In this document: in pieces, positions 15,650 through 25,307 of the stretch
Numbering within the stretch: position 1 is the first letter of the stretch
Layout: every line of letters begins with the position of its first letter
NCBI GenBank assembly: GCA_035501495.1
Contig: DATJWB010000260.1
Location: 1 to 64,000 of the forward strand
Length of the DNA stretch: 64,000 bases
Reading direction: 5' to 3'
From: JAIQFL01 sp035501495
GTDB taxonomy: Bacteria; Acidobacteriota; Terriglobia; Bryobacterales; Bryobacteraceae
Translations under genes and position numbers: made by a program
The notes under the pieces: model-generated
Database searches by the model: none
Told to the model about the DNA's origin: nothing
Seen by the model: only the letters and a program-made list of their open reading frames with translations

Positions 15650-16963
15650 ATGAGGGCCGTGGCGGCGCTCGCGGCCCTCGTTGCCGCCTCTGCCGCGATG
15701 CTGACGACCCTGCCCCATCACCTCGTGCGACTCCCCGCCGGTGTTGTGGAACTGCACTCGGAGATGGCGGTCGGCCCCGGCACGGAGGTGGCGGGAGCAG
15801 GCTCGGGGACCGTGCTGCACATGGCGCCGGACTTCGCGGGGCGGGCGGCGATCGTGGTGCACGGAAACGGCGTCCGACTTCGCGATTTTACGGTGGATGG
15901 CAATCGCGAAGCGCTCGAGGTTCGTTCTGGGCTTCCGCCCTCCAACCAGCCCTTCGCCAACTTCACGCGGGGGAATGGGGTGCTCGCGGAAGGGGTGGAG
16001 GGGCTGGTGGTGGAGCGCGTTCGATTCCGCAACATCGCGGGATTCGCGGTGCTGGTGAGCCGCTCGCGAAACATCGCCATCGACCGGGTGAGTGTAGTGG
16101 ATAGCGGTTCGCGCACGCCAGGCGGCCACAACAACACCACCGGCGGAATCCTGCTGGAGGAAGGCACCACCGATTTCCAGGTCACCGGTTCGGAGCTTCA
16201 GCACATCCGCGGCAACGGCGTGTGGACGCATTCGCTCTACACTTCGCCGCGCAACGTCCGCGGGCAATTCGCCCTCAATCACTTCGAGTACATCGGCCGC
16301 GATGCCCTGCAGGTGGGGCACGCCGTCGGAATTCGCGTGGAGCGGAACACCGGCCGCCGGATCGGCTATCCTCCGGAGGACGTCAACATGGAGGAGCTCG
16401 CCACACCCACCGCGCTCGATACCGCCGGTAACGTGGAAGACTCCTCGTATCGAGACAACCGGTTCGAGGAGATCGACGGCAAGTGCATGGACCTGGACGG
16501 ATTTCACGATGGCGAAATCCGCGGCAACGTGTGCGTCAATCGAGGAGCGCCGGAGGCATACCGATTCGGCAACGACGGGATCGTCATGAATAACAGCAAT
16601 CCCGACATGCAGTGCCGGAATATCCGGATCGTGGACAACCTGATCGACGGCACGCTCTTCGGCGGGATCTTCTTAATCGGCACGGGCCATCGGATCGTCC
16701 GTAACCGGCTGCTGAATCTCAACCTGGCACACTGCCCCGATGACGCCGCGCGTTTCGGCTGCTATTACACTCACGACGAACCCGATATGCTGCAAAGCGG
16801 AATCTATCTTGGACGCGGCGCGGCACGGCCGGCTCCCACGACGGGCAACACGATTGAGGACAACGAAATCACCGGTTTTCAGATGGGCGTGCGCTGCATC
16901 GTGCTCGCGCCCGGCATTCAGCCCGGTTGGAACACGATTCGCGACAACCACTGCCGCAACTGA
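15650..16963 (+). CDS. Secreted right-handed parallel beta-helix protein
   Basis: The ATG at 15650 gives an Ala/Leu-rich signal-like N-terminus (MRAVAALAALVAASAAML) and 437 residues. The body carries repeated short strands with N-x-I/V patterns (GVRLRDFTVDGNR, NIAIDRVSVVDS, NIRIVDNLIDG, HRIVRNRLLN) typical of pectate-lyase-like beta-helices. Such folds occur in polysaccharide lyases and epimerases and in glycan-binding proteins; no catalytic set is recognised. It follows the methyltransferase by 38 bases and is probably co-transcribed with it. Confidence 0.7.
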   Translation: MRAVAALAALVAASAAMLTTLPHHLVRLPAGVVELHSEMAVGPGTEVAGAGSGTVLHMAPDFAGRAAIVVHGNGVRLRDFTVDGNREALEVRSGLPPSNQPFANFTRGNGVLAEGVEGLVVERVRFRNIAGFAVLVSRSRNIAIDRVSVVDSGSRTPGGHNNTTGGILLEEGTTDFQVTGSELQHIRGNGVWTHSLYTSPRNVRGQFALNHFEYIGRDALQVGHAVGIRVERNTGRRIGYPPEDVNMEELATPTALDTAGNVEDSSYRDNRFEEIDGKCMDLDGFHDGEIRGNVCVNRGAPEAYRFGNDGIVMNNSNPDMQCRNIRIVDNLIDGTLFGGIFLIGTGHRIVRNRLLNLNLAHCPDDAARFGCYYTHDEPDMLQSGIYLGRGAARPAPTTGNTIEDNEITGFQMGVRCIVLAPGIQPGWNTIRDNHCRN

Positions 16964-16990
16964 GTTGCTTCGAAGCGTCGCGGCAGCGGT

Positions 16991-19360
16991 TCACACCCGG
17001 GCCGTTTTGAGTGCAGCCAGCACGCGCGCATCGCGGAATGGGACCCTGCGCAAGCGAACGCCGGTGGCGTCGTAAATGGCGTTCGCGACCGCCGCGAGCA
17101 TCGGCTTGCAGGCCGCCTCACCCCCTCCGTAGGGCGGCAGATCGGGGCGGTTCGGATGCGGGTCGCCGTTCACCAGGACGACATCGATCGCGGCCGGAAC
17201 GTCGGCGTGCCGGAGCGAGGGATGCGTCACCCAGTCCACGCTGGTCACTTTCTCGTGGTCGAACTGCACTTCCTCGTGAATGGCGCGGCTCAACGAGTGC
17301 AGCATGGCGCACTCCACCGTGCGCCGCAAACTTTGCGGATTGACCACCAGGCCGCAGTCATGGGCGCACACCAGCCGCTTGGCCCATACATGACCGGTCT
17401 GGCGGTTCACTTCGACCTCGGCGATCTCGGCCACAATCGTCTGGCCCCGGAAAGAGTAAGCGACACCGCGTCCGGTCAGAACATTTCCGCTGCTTAAGGG
17501 CTTTGGCGAAGGGCGGGGATCCCAGCCGTAGGCCTCCGCGACAGCCTTGAGGACCGCGATCGACCGGGCGCGGCGGAACCCACTGTCGTCGGTGGTCGCG
17601 GCCGTGAGCATCTTCATGCGGAATTCCAGCGGATCGGCCTTCGCCGCGGCTGCCAGTTCGTCGATGAACGACTCCGCGGCGAACGTCGATTGGGGTCCGT
17701 TCGGATCGCGCAGGTTGCCGGTGCGGAGAGGCGTCTCCCAAACCAGTGGCAGGCTGACGACTGCGCTTTTCATCCGGCGGTGGGGAATCGCGTACATCTC
17801 GGATGGCGTCGCGGCGCTGCCGGCGGCGGGCCGTTCCCGGCGCGATCCCATGAGTTGGGCAATCAGCACGGTGTCCGGCTCGTTGTAGCCCACGTGATTG
17901 TAATCGCACGAGCGGGCGTCGTAGTCATACGCAGTGAGCTGCCCCTGGCCATCCAGGCCGCCCCGCATTTTCACCAGGAATGCCGGGCCCTTGGTATCCC
18001 AAGCCGTCTCCTCATCCCGCATCCACTGTATGCGCACGGGCCGCCCGATCTCGCGAGCGATCCAGGCCGCCTCACAACCCGCGTCATCGGCCGCCGTGCG
18101 GCCGAAGCCCTGGGGACCGTGCATCCAGACGACCCGGACCTTCTCCCGCGGCATGCCAAGAAACGTAGCGATGCCGTTGCGCATGCCATAGGACTTCATG
18201 TCGTTCGAATAGACGGTCATCTGGCCGTTCGACGGGTCGGCCGTAGCATGTGCCCCCGCGAACGCGGTGTGTCCCTGGAAGGGAACTTCGTATTCCGCCT
18301 CGATGATTTTGGCCGCTCCCCTGAGCGCCTCGTCGGGATTCCCAACCACCGCCGGATTGGAAGCCGAGGTGGGCGTTGCGGCGCGCATGTAGGTAAAGAG
18401 ATCCTCGGATGGCGGGAACGGAGCGGTTGGCGGCTTCTGCCAGGTGGTCTTGAGCTGGCGGGCGGCGCGAATGGCCTGTTCTTCCCGTTCGCAGACTACC
18501 GCCACGTAGTTGCCTTTGCTCACCACCTTTACGAAGCCGGGCAGGCCGCGCACCGACGATTCATCGATGCCGGTCAGCTTCGCGCAGGCGAAAGGAGGTT
18601 TCACGTTGCGAGCGTGAACCATGCCGGGGAGCTTTACGTCCACGGCCCATTTGAGAGAACCATCCACCTTAGCCGGAATGTCGTCGCGGGGTGGCGTCTG
18701 GCCGGTGTATTTGAGCTCCTGCACCGGCTTCACTTTGGCCATGCCAGTGACGGCATTCACATTGGCGCCGGTCAGGGTGACGTTGAACCTCTTTCCGGCG
18801 ATCAGATCGCCGTAGGTGACCCGCTTCGAGGGATCGGCCCTGACGGTGATTACCGCGTTGCTGACCGCGAGTTGATCGGGGGGAACTCCGAAGCGCGACG
18901 ATGCCATTTCGAGCAGTACACGCCGTGCTTCGGCGGCGGCGCGGCGCATCGGCCAGGAGTCACGCTCCATGGCTGTGGATCCGCCCGAGCCGCCCTGATC
19001 GACGGTGATGTCCGTGCTCCCCATGATGCAAGTGGTCTGATCGAAGGCGATGTCGAGTTCGTCGGACATCAACTGGCGGAACGACGTTCCGGTGCCCTGG
19101 CCGAGATCCGTTTTGCCGACGTAGAACGTGGCTGTGTTGTCCTGATGAATGACGATCCACGAGTCCAACTGGTGATAGTCGGGATCCGGATAAGGTCCCG
19201 GCGCCGGAGGCGCGGCGTTTTGTGCGGCCGCCTCCGAATTCAGCGCACCGGCGCCCGCGGCGAAGCTCACGGCCAGCAGTCCCGCGTTCCTGAGGAAATC
19301 CCTGCGGTGCATCGTCAGGGCTTCTTCGATCTGTTTCGGAATTCTGTTGGAGGCGGTCAT
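16991..19360 (-). CDS. Molybdopterin-binding subunit of a xanthine dehydrogenase-family hydroxylase (IorB/CoxL type), Tat-exported
   Basis: The 789-residue chain begins with a twin-arginine signal (HRRDFLRNAGLLAVSFAAG), so it is expected in the periplasm. Domain signs of the Mo hydroxylase large subunit include DLGQGTGTSFRQL, PQGFGRTAADDAGCEAAWIARE, and near the C-terminus GGGEAACKPM, where Glu748 fits the catalytic base. It starts on the stop of the 2Fe-2S subunit gene (ATGA). There is no FAD subunit, as in isoquinoline oxidoreductase-like two-subunit enzymes whose electrons go to a cytochrome or quinone. The substrate (aldehyde or N-heterocycle) cannot be told. Confidence 0.88.
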   Translation of the reverse strand: MTASNRIPKQIEEALTMHRRDFLRNAGLLAVSFAAGAGALNSEAAAQNAAPPAPGPYPDPDYHQLDSWIVIHQDNTATFYVGKTDLGQGTGTSFRQLMSDELDIAFDQTTCIMGSTDITVDQGGSGGSTAMERDSWPMRRAAAEARRVLLEMASSRFGVPPDQLAVSNAVITVRADPSKRVTYGDLIAGKRFNVTLTGANVNAVTGMAKVKPVQELKYTGQTPPRDDIPAKVDGSLKWAVDVKLPGMVHARNVKPPFACAKLTGIDESSVRGLPGFVKVVSKGNYVAVVCEREEQAIRAARQLKTTWQKPPTAPFPPSEDLFTYMRAATPTSASNPAVVGNPDEALRGAAKIIEAEYEVPFQGHTAFAGAHATADPSNGQMTVYSNDMKSYGMRNGIATFLGMPREKVRVVWMHGPQGFGRTAADDAGCEAAWIAREIGRPVRIQWMRDEETAWDTKGPAFLVKMRGGLDGQGQLTAYDYDARSCDYNHVGYNEPDTVLIAQLMGSRRERPAAGSAATPSEMYAIPHRRMKSAVVSLPLVWETPLRTGNLRDPNGPQSTFAAESFIDELAAAAKADPLEFRMKMLTAATTDDSGFRRARSIAVLKAVAEAYGWDPRPSPKPLSSGNVLTGRGVAYSFRGQTIVAEIAEVEVNRQTGHVWAKRLVCAHDCGLVVNPQSLRRTVECAMLHSLSRAIHEEVQFDHEKVTSVDWVTHPSLRHADVPAAIDVVLVNGDPHPNRPDLPPYGGGEAACKPMLAAVANAIYDATGVRLRRVPFRDARVLAALKTARV

Positions 19361-19854
19361 GCCACTACCTCCTCACCGGAAACAACTCGCGCCGCAGCCA
19401 TGGTCTTGGCCGCGCGTTTGATGGCGGTCTGAACGCGGTGATACGTCATGCAGCGGCACAAGGTGGCGTTCATGGTTTCGCGGATCTGCGCATCGGTGGG
19501 ATGCGGGATCTTGTCCAGCATCGCTTTCGCCGTCATGATCTGTCCGTTTTGGCAGAATCCGCATTGCGGCACCTGCTCGTCGATCCAGGCCTGCTGGAGC
19601 GGGTGCAAACGCCCGTTGGACGCGAGCCCTTCCAGTGTGGTGATTTCGCCTTTCACGGAAGACGCCGGCATGATGCAGGAACGGACCGCCGCGCCGTTGA
19701 TGATCACCGTGCAGGCCCCGCACTGGCCAAGCCCGCAGCCAAACCGGGGGCCTTCGAGGCCGAGGTCATTGCGGAGGATGTAGAGCAGCGGTGTGGATGG
19801 CTCGACATCCACCGTGTGTGAGCTGCCGTTCACCTTCAGTGTGATTTTGCTCAT
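19357..19854 (-). CDS. 2Fe-2S subunit of the molybdenum hydroxylase (IorA/CoxS type)
   Basis: The 165-residue protein has both expected clusters: plant-type Cys40, 45, 48 and 60, and the helical-domain set Cys98, 101, 133 and 135 (GFCQNGQIM, ATLCRCMTYHR). It passes electrons from the molybdenum site of the large subunit, which follows with a 4-base overlap. It has no signal of its own and would be carried out folded with the Tat-bearing partner. The C-terminus carries a short Ala-rich tail. Confidence 0.92.
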   Translation of the reverse strand: MSKITLKVNGSSHTVDVEPSTPLLYILRNDLGLEGPRFGCGLGQCGACTVIINGAAVRSCIMPASSVKGEITTLEGLASNGRLHPLQQAWIDEQVPQCGFCQNGQIMTAKAMLDKIPHPTDAQIRETMNATLCRCMTYHRVQTAIKRAAKTMAAARVVSGEEVVA

Positions 19855-19949
19855 TTCGTGCTCCTTGCCGATTGGCGCGTGCGCCGATAAGAGGCATTGT
19901 ATTCCGCCCGTTTCGGAAGCTCAATCCGGGGTCGGGCGGCAAACGCCCT

Positions 19950-22097
19950 TCAGTCGCTCAGATCGGTGTACAGGACAACAACGGAGCGCGCCCCCGCCAG
20001 GTACCTGGCATCGCTAACAGAGGGCGCATCCTGCCAGGAGACGATGTCGTTCGGCGTGTCGAGCGACGTATCGATCCACCTTTTCCACGGGCCGCGAGCG
20101 GCTTCCGGAAGCTCGAACTCGAGCGGCTCCCAGTACGCATTGAAAATCATGTGAGTGGTCACGTTCTCATGCGGCAGGTGAGCGCTCAGCGCGATGCTGT
20201 GAGACGACGAACCCCAATCCGGCTGCCCGAGTCTCACCCCGTGCCACGTCTTCAGAGCACGGGCGAGCAGTTGATTTAAGCTCAGGTGATGTTGCTCGGC
20301 GTCCGGGTTACGCAAACGCCGTCTCTCAATCAACAGCCGCAGGAACCGGTGGACATCGGAATGTTTCTCGAGCAGCGACCAGTCAAACCAGCTCGCCTCG
20401 TTGTCCTGGCAGTACGCATTGTTGTTGCCGAACTGGGAACGCCGGACCTCGTCGCCCATTCCCAGCATCGGAATGCCTAGCGAGAGCATCGTGAGCGTCA
20501 GGAAATTCTTGACCTGCCGATTGCGCAATGCCTCTATGTCGGGGTCGGTGGATGGCCCCTCGGCGCCGCAGTTCCAGCTTCGATTGTCGTCGGCGCCGTC
20601 GCGGTTTCCTTCGCCATTCGCCTCGTTGTGCTTTTGGTTGTAAGAGACCAGGTCGTTAAGGGTGAAGCCGTCGTGACAGGTGATAAAATTGACGCTCTCC
20701 CCGGCGTCCCGTTCCTTGTGACCGTAAATCGCCGGGCTGCCGAGAAAGCGGTCGGCGATTCGGGCGGCGGTATCGTCTTCGCCGCGAAAAAAGGCGCGAA
20801 CGTCATCGCGGAACCTGCCGTTCCATTCCTTCCAGCTGTCGCCTACGAAGCTGCCCACCTGATACAGCCCGGCAGCGTCCCACGCCTCGGCAATGAACTT
20901 CGTTCCGGCGAGCTCCGGATCCGATTCGATATCCCAAAGAACCGGCGGATTCGACATCACCTGGCCGGAGGAATCGCGCGTCAAAATGGACGCGAGATCG
21001 AATCGGAAGCCATCGACGTGCATCTCGCCGACCCAATACCGCAGGCTGTCCAGAATCAGGCGGCGTACGATCGGGTGATTGGTGTTGAGGGTGTTGCCGG
21101 TGCCGCTGTAGTTCGCAAAACGCGACCGGTCGTGCTCCAGGATGTAATAAGCGTCATTCTCAAAGCCGCGGAAGCACAAGGTCGGTCCCTGCTGGTCGCC
21201 CTCGGCGGTGTGATTGAAGACGACGTCCAGGATGACTTCGATGCCGGCGCGGTGCAGCGCCTTGACCATGTCCCGGAACTCGTTTACGGCCGCGAGCGGG
21301 TCCTGCCGGGAACTGTACCCGTTGTGCGGTGCGAAGAAGGATACGGGCGAGTAACCCCAGTAATTCACCAGTCCGCGAGGGGCGTCCTGCGCGTCGAACT
21401 GGAACACCGGCAGCAATTCGACGGCATTGATGCCGAGCTGCTGAAGGTAAGGAATCTTCTCGATCAGCCCCGCATACGTGCCACGCGTCTTCGCCGAAAG
21501 CCCGGAGTTGGGATGCCGCGTGAATCCCCGCACGTGCATCTCGTAAATAATGGTCCGGGTGGAGGTGCGGCATAGCGGCCGGTCGTCTTCCCAATCGTAA
21601 TCGGCCGAATCCACCACCACGCTCTTCATCGCCGCAGCCGTATTGTCTCCCGGGAGCTTGGCAGCGTCCCGGGAGTAACCTGCCGGGACGGCGACGGCAC
21701 GGCCGTATGGATCCAGCAGAACTTTGCCGGCGTCAAACCAGAGGCCGCTTGAGGGGTCGTGGGGTCCGTGCACCCGGTATCCGTAGAGCTGGCCTTGTCG
21801 GAGTCCGGGCACGAATGCGTGCCAGTAGTGATAGGTGCGGTTCTTTACCGGATCGATGGAAATGACGCGCGATGGCCGGGTGTCATCGTCGCGGTCGAAG
21901 AGCAACAGATCGACCGCCGAGGCACTTCGGGAATAGATGCTGAAGTTGACTCCTTCTGGAACCACTCTCGCTCCGAGCGGGGCACTTCTTCCTGTGGCGG
22001 TATCTGCGAAGATGGCAGGGGCGACAGACATGTAATCACGCTCGGTCCAGGAGTCCCGTGGCAATTGCGGTGACGCCGCCGGCTCGAACCGGGGCAT
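19950..22097 (-). CDS. glgX: Glycogen debranching enzyme GlgX (isoamylase type)
   Basis: A GH13 enzyme that hydrolyses alpha-1,6 branches of glycogen. From the ATG at 22097 it has 715 residues: an N-terminal CBM48-like domain (GARVVPEGVNFSIYSRSA), then the barrel with Asp367 (GFRFDLA), Glu404 (FIAEAWD) and Asp476 (CHDGFTL) as nucleophile, acid/base and stabiliser. Two earlier in-frame starts exist (ATG 22133, GTG 22103). AAAGGAG lies 11 bases before 22097 and 5 before 22103, so either could be used. It is read on the same strand as the Mo hydroxylase genes, 95 bases upstream of them, and the two may share transcription. Confidence 0.92.
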   Translation of the reverse strand: MPRFEPAASPQLPRDSWTERDYMSVAPAIFADTATGRSAPLGARVVPEGVNFSIYSRSASAVDLLLFDRDDDTRPSRVISIDPVKNRTYHYWHAFVPGLRQGQLYGYRVHGPHDPSSGLWFDAGKVLLDPYGRAVAVPAGYSRDAAKLPGDNTAAAMKSVVVDSADYDWEDDRPLCRTSTRTIIYEMHVRGFTRHPNSGLSAKTRGTYAGLIEKIPYLQQLGINAVELLPVFQFDAQDAPRGLVNYWGYSPVSFFAPHNGYSSRQDPLAAVNEFRDMVKALHRAGIEVILDVVFNHTAEGDQQGPTLCFRGFENDAYYILEHDRSRFANYSGTGNTLNTNHPIVRRLILDSLRYWVGEMHVDGFRFDLASILTRDSSGQVMSNPPVLWDIESDPELAGTKFIAEAWDAAGLYQVGSFVGDSWKEWNGRFRDDVRAFFRGEDDTAARIADRFLGSPAIYGHKERDAGESVNFITCHDGFTLNDLVSYNQKHNEANGEGNRDGADDNRSWNCGAEGPSTDPDIEALRNRQVKNFLTLTMLSLGIPMLGMGDEVRRSQFGNNNAYCQDNEASWFDWSLLEKHSDVHRFLRLLIERRRLRNPDAEQHHLSLNQLLARALKTWHGVRLGQPDWGSSSHSIALSAHLPHENVTTHMIFNAYWEPLEFELPEAARGPWKRWIDTSLDTPNDIVSWQDAPSVSDARYLAGARSVVVLYTDLSD

Positions 22098-22333
22098 GGG
22101 CACCAATTCTCCTTTCACACCAGTCTCATTCAAGAGGAGCGCGCCGGCTGGAATTCTGTTGGACGCCGCCTGCCCGGATTACTTCGGGACGGTCGAATCA
22201 GACGAGCAGAACCGGGATCAAACCTGTCGATGGTGTACAGTAGGGAATGCTGTCGAGTCCGCTGCCAACGGGAGTTCCATGGGCAGGCGCGCCGTCTGAG
22301 CAGCCCCGATCCAGCCCGGCAGATGACGAACAT

Positions 22334-24205
22334 ATGTGGGTGATTGAGAAGATCGAAATCAGCGGCGGTTTCCTGCCCGGTCTCAGCGTCAACATTCCTC
22401 CGGGCCTGACCTGCATCATCGGAGCACGAGGAAGCGGGAAGTCCACCCTTGCCGAGGCGGTCCGGTTTGCAGTTAGCGGCCTCTCGGCAGCGCCCAAGCA
22501 CTGTGCCGACCTCGTTCAGGCCAATCTCGCGGGCGGGGCTCTGGTGACCATCACGGCTTTCGCCGACGGGTCCACCCGCTACACGATCAAAAGGAGCCTC
22601 AAGCAGAATCCCGTGTTGCTCACGTCGGACGGCAGGGCGATCAATACCGTAGATCTCGATCGAGGCACGTTTCTGCCACTGGACGCATACAGCAGCCTCG
22701 AGATTGAAGCGATCGCTGACGAAGCCCTCGGCCACAAACGGCGGAGTCTGCTGGACGAACTTCGCAGCGAGGAGATGCGCACTATCCATCTGTCGCTGGC
22801 CGAGAGCGCACGCGCGCTCGAGGCGAATGCGGATCGCATCCGGACGACCCAGCGTACCATCGATGACCTGACGGAGCAGATTGAAGAGCTGGGCGACGTC
22901 CGCGCCCGGCTGAGCGCGCTCGGCCCATCCGATCGGGACTCCGCCGAGGATTTCGTCCAACTGTCCCGCCAACAACAACTGGATCAACGCGAGATCGCGA
23001 AACTGGATTCCGCCGACCGTGACTTAAAGACACTGACACAGACTCTCGAAAGGCTGCAGACAGAAGCGCAGAGTGTGTTCACAGGGCGTCTGGTCGAAGA
23101 ACAATCTGCGAATGCCGGCACGTTGCGGCGCTACGACAAGCTGCTGGCGGCGACCAAGGCGCCCGTCGAGACGCACATCGCCGCGATCCAGACCAAGATA
23201 CGCGAAGCCGAGGCTTCCCTGGCTGATGCGCGTCAAAGTCTTGCCGGGATCCATACGGCACACGCCGGCGACCTCGCGAGGCTGACCGCGCTAAACCAGG
23301 CCGCCAGCGAGCAGGCTCGTGTGCGCGCGTCTCTCGAGCAGCAGGCCGCCAAACTTGAAGCTCTGGAGCAGCAGCGGGTGGAGCTTCATGCCGAGCTCAA
23401 AGCTCTGTACGAACGGCGGAAGTCTCTGAAGACCGATCACATTCTGATGCGCGACCAGGTATCGACGATCCGGGATGCGGTTTCGTCGGAACTCCAGCAC
23501 GAAGCGGGGGAGCGAGTGCGCATTCGGGTGATGCGAAACGCGGACCACATGTCATACCAGCAGATGCTGGTGGACAGCCTGAAGGGCGCACGTGTGCGAA
23601 ATCAGAACGAGATCCTCGCCACCCTCATGCAGTTGCGGCCGGAGCAGCTCGCGCAGCTCATTCAGTCTAATGACCTCGACTCGTTCGAGGCTCTGACGCA
23701 TTTCGGATCGGAGCGCTCGCGGAAAATACTGGATGCCTTTCGGGAGAGCGTGGACCCGCTGGCCCTGGAGATCACCGCGATCGAAGACCGCATTGCCATC
23801 GAGCTGAACGTGGCAACCGCGGGGCGGCCGCACTTCAAGGACGCATCCGATTTGTCGCGCGGCCAAAAGTGCACGGCGCTTCTCCCGATCCTTCTGGCGA
23901 GACGGGACAATCCGCTGATTCTCGATCAGCCGGAGGACAATCTCGACAATCATTTCATTTTCGAGACGGTTGTCAACGCGGTTCAACGAATGAAGAATCG
24001 GCGCCAGATGATCTTTATCACGCACAATGCGAATATACCCGTGCTGGCGGAGGCGGAACTGGTGCTGGTCATGACGTCTGACGGCCGTGTTGGAGCCATC
24101 GAAAAGCGGGGCACAGTCGATGAATGCCGCGAACAGATCATCGAACTGCTCGAAGGTGGAAGAGAGGCATTCGAACTGCGCTCGAAGCGCTATGCCGTCC
24201 GTTGA
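22334..24205 (+). CDS. SMC-like ATPase with central coiled coil
   Basis: Starting at the ATG at 22334 (623 residues), the N-terminus carries Walker A GARGSGKST with Lys36. A long coiled-coil region (about residues 150-410, rich in LEQQAAKLEALEQQ-type heptads) separates it from the C-terminal half with DLSRGQKCTALLPIL, Walker B LILDQPEDNLDN (Asp531, Glu534) and ITHNANIPVLADAEL. That C-terminal pattern is typical of the SMC-like ATPases sometimes fused to PHP domains; no PHP or nuclease domain is present here. It overlaps the phosphatase gene downstream by 14 bases. An in-frame ATG at 22247 adds 29 low-complexity residues and is less likely. Confidence 0.8.
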   Translation: MWVIEKIEISGGFLPGLSVNIPPGLTCIIGARGSGKSTLAEAVRFAVSGLSAAPKHCADLVQANLAGGALVTITAFADGSTRYTIKRSLKQNPVLLTSDGRAINTVDLDRGTFLPLDAYSSLEIEAIADEALGHKRRSLLDELRSEEMRTIHLSLAESARALEANADRIRTTQRTIDDLTEQIEELGDVRARLSALGPSDRDSAEDFVQLSRQQQLDQREIAKLDSADRDLKTLTQTLERLQTEAQSVFTGRLVEEQSANAGTLRRYDKLLAATKAPVETHIAAIQTKIREAEASLADARQSLAGIHTAHAGDLARLTALNQAASEQARVRASLEQQAAKLEALEQQRVELHAELKALYERRKSLKTDHILMRDQVSTIRDAVSSELQHEAGERVRIRVMRNADHMSYQQMLVDSLKGARVRNQNEILATLMQLRPEQLAQLIQSNDLDSFEALTHFGSERSRKILDAFRESVDPLALEITAIEDRIAIELNVATAGRPHFKDASDLSRGQKCTALLPILLARRDNPLILDQPEDNLDNHFIFETVVNAVQRMKNRRQMIFITHNANIPVLAEAELVLVMTSDGRVGAIEKRGTVDECREQIIELLEGGREAFELRSKRYAVR

Positions 24206-25295
24206 ACTTCTGTACGAGAGACTTCGGCGCCTGGCGGTCGAGGACCCGCGTGAGGCGCGAAATGCGTTTCTGGTGCTGTTCGATTCCGGCGGTTCCCTCC
24301 TGGAACAGTTTCTCGGGCAGATTTCGTCTCCGGCGGACGGCCGCTTGCGGCACCTGGTCGCCAGCGCGCTGAGGAACGACCGGGACAAGGAGCGCCTCGC
24401 CCCTTACCTCATCACGTGGCACGAAATCGAAACCGATGAGTTCGCCAGGCGCGCCATTGCCGCCGCTCTGGATGGTGTGAGAACCGAGTCGGCTGCCCAG
24501 ACTGCGCTGGCGCTGGAGGTTGCCCGCTTGACGACGGCCATTGGAAGGGAGATGGCGCAGCGCGAGCGATTGAATCGCGAGTTGGAGATCGCGCGCGAAG
24601 TCCAGGAGCATCTCTTTCCGCAACGGCTCCCGGCGGTGGCGGGGTTGGATTACTGCGGACAATGCCAGCCGGCCCGGGAGGTGGGCGGAGATTATTTCGA
24701 TTTTCTCGAACTCCCCGGCAGGCTCGGCATCGCAATCGGAGACGTGTCGGGCAAGGGCGTGGGCGCCGCATTGATGATGGCAAGCCTCGAAGCGTCGCTG
24801 CGCGCCCTGGCTCTGGTTGTCCGCGACCCAGCCGACCTGATGGAACGAGTCAATCGCCTGGTTTACCAGGCATCCACGGCTAACCGATATGCGACGCTCT
24901 TCTACGCGGAGTACGACCCGGCAACACGTGACTTGACCTACGTCAACGCGGGTCATAACCCGCCCATCGTTCTGCGAAACGGCGATGGCGGGTTCCAGGT
25001 GCTACGTCTGGAGATCGGCGGTTCGGTAATCGGGCTTCTCCCGCAGCGGTATCAGCGGGGCGTGTTTTCGCAAGAACCGGGAGACCTGGTGGTGCTCTTT
25101 ACCGACGGAGTCTCCGAATCGATGAACGCTCGCGATGAGGAATGGGGAGAAGAGAGGCTCATTGAACTCGCGAAAACGTGCCACGGCCTTCCGGCGAAGG
25201 AAGGCTTGAGGCGAATCCTCGCCGCCGCACAGGCGTTCGCAGCAGGCGCTCCCCAGCACGATGATATGACGCTGGTGGTGCTCAATGTGGCCTGA
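24192..25295 (+). CDS. SpoIIE/RsbU-type protein phosphatase with helical-repeat N-terminus
   Basis: The ATG at 24192 lies inside the end of the ATPase gene, so the pair is translationally coupled; the product has 367 residues. Residues 1-100 are helical and HEAT-like, a linker coiled coil (about 105-135) precedes EIAREVQEHLFP, and the PP2C-type domain (about 150-367) has VGGDYFDF, GDVSGKGVGAALMM, LFTDGVSES and the end HDDMTLVVL, so its metal-binding Asp residues are present. Such enzymes dephosphorylate anti-sigma-factor antagonists. No anti-sigma partner is encoded nearby; the partner here is the SMC-like ATPase. Confidence 0.85.
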   Translation: MPSVELLYERLRRLAVEDPREARNAFLVLFDSGGSLLEQFLGQISSPADGRLRHLVASALRNDRDKERLAPYLITWHEIETDEFARRAIAAALDGVRTESAAQTALALEVARLTTAIGREMAQRERLNRELEIAREVQEHLFPQRLPAVAGLDYCGQCQPAREVGGDYFDFLELPGRLGIAIGDVSGKGVGAALMMASLEASLRALALVVRDPADLMERVNRLVYQASTANRYATLFYAEYDPATRDLTYVNAGHNPPIVLRNGDGGFQVLRLEIGGSVIGLLPQRYQRGVFSQEPGDLVVLFTDGVSESMNARDEEWGEERLIELAKTCHGLPAKEGLRRILAAAQAFAAGAPQHDDMTLVVLNVA

Positions 25296-25307
25296 CCGCG
25301 CTGCTGT

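Noticed and set aside
17690..19432. Long plus-strand open frame antisense to the Mo hydroxylase subunits
   Set aside because: Low-complexity, Arg/Gly-rich translation with no motif; the minus-strand genes are convincing.
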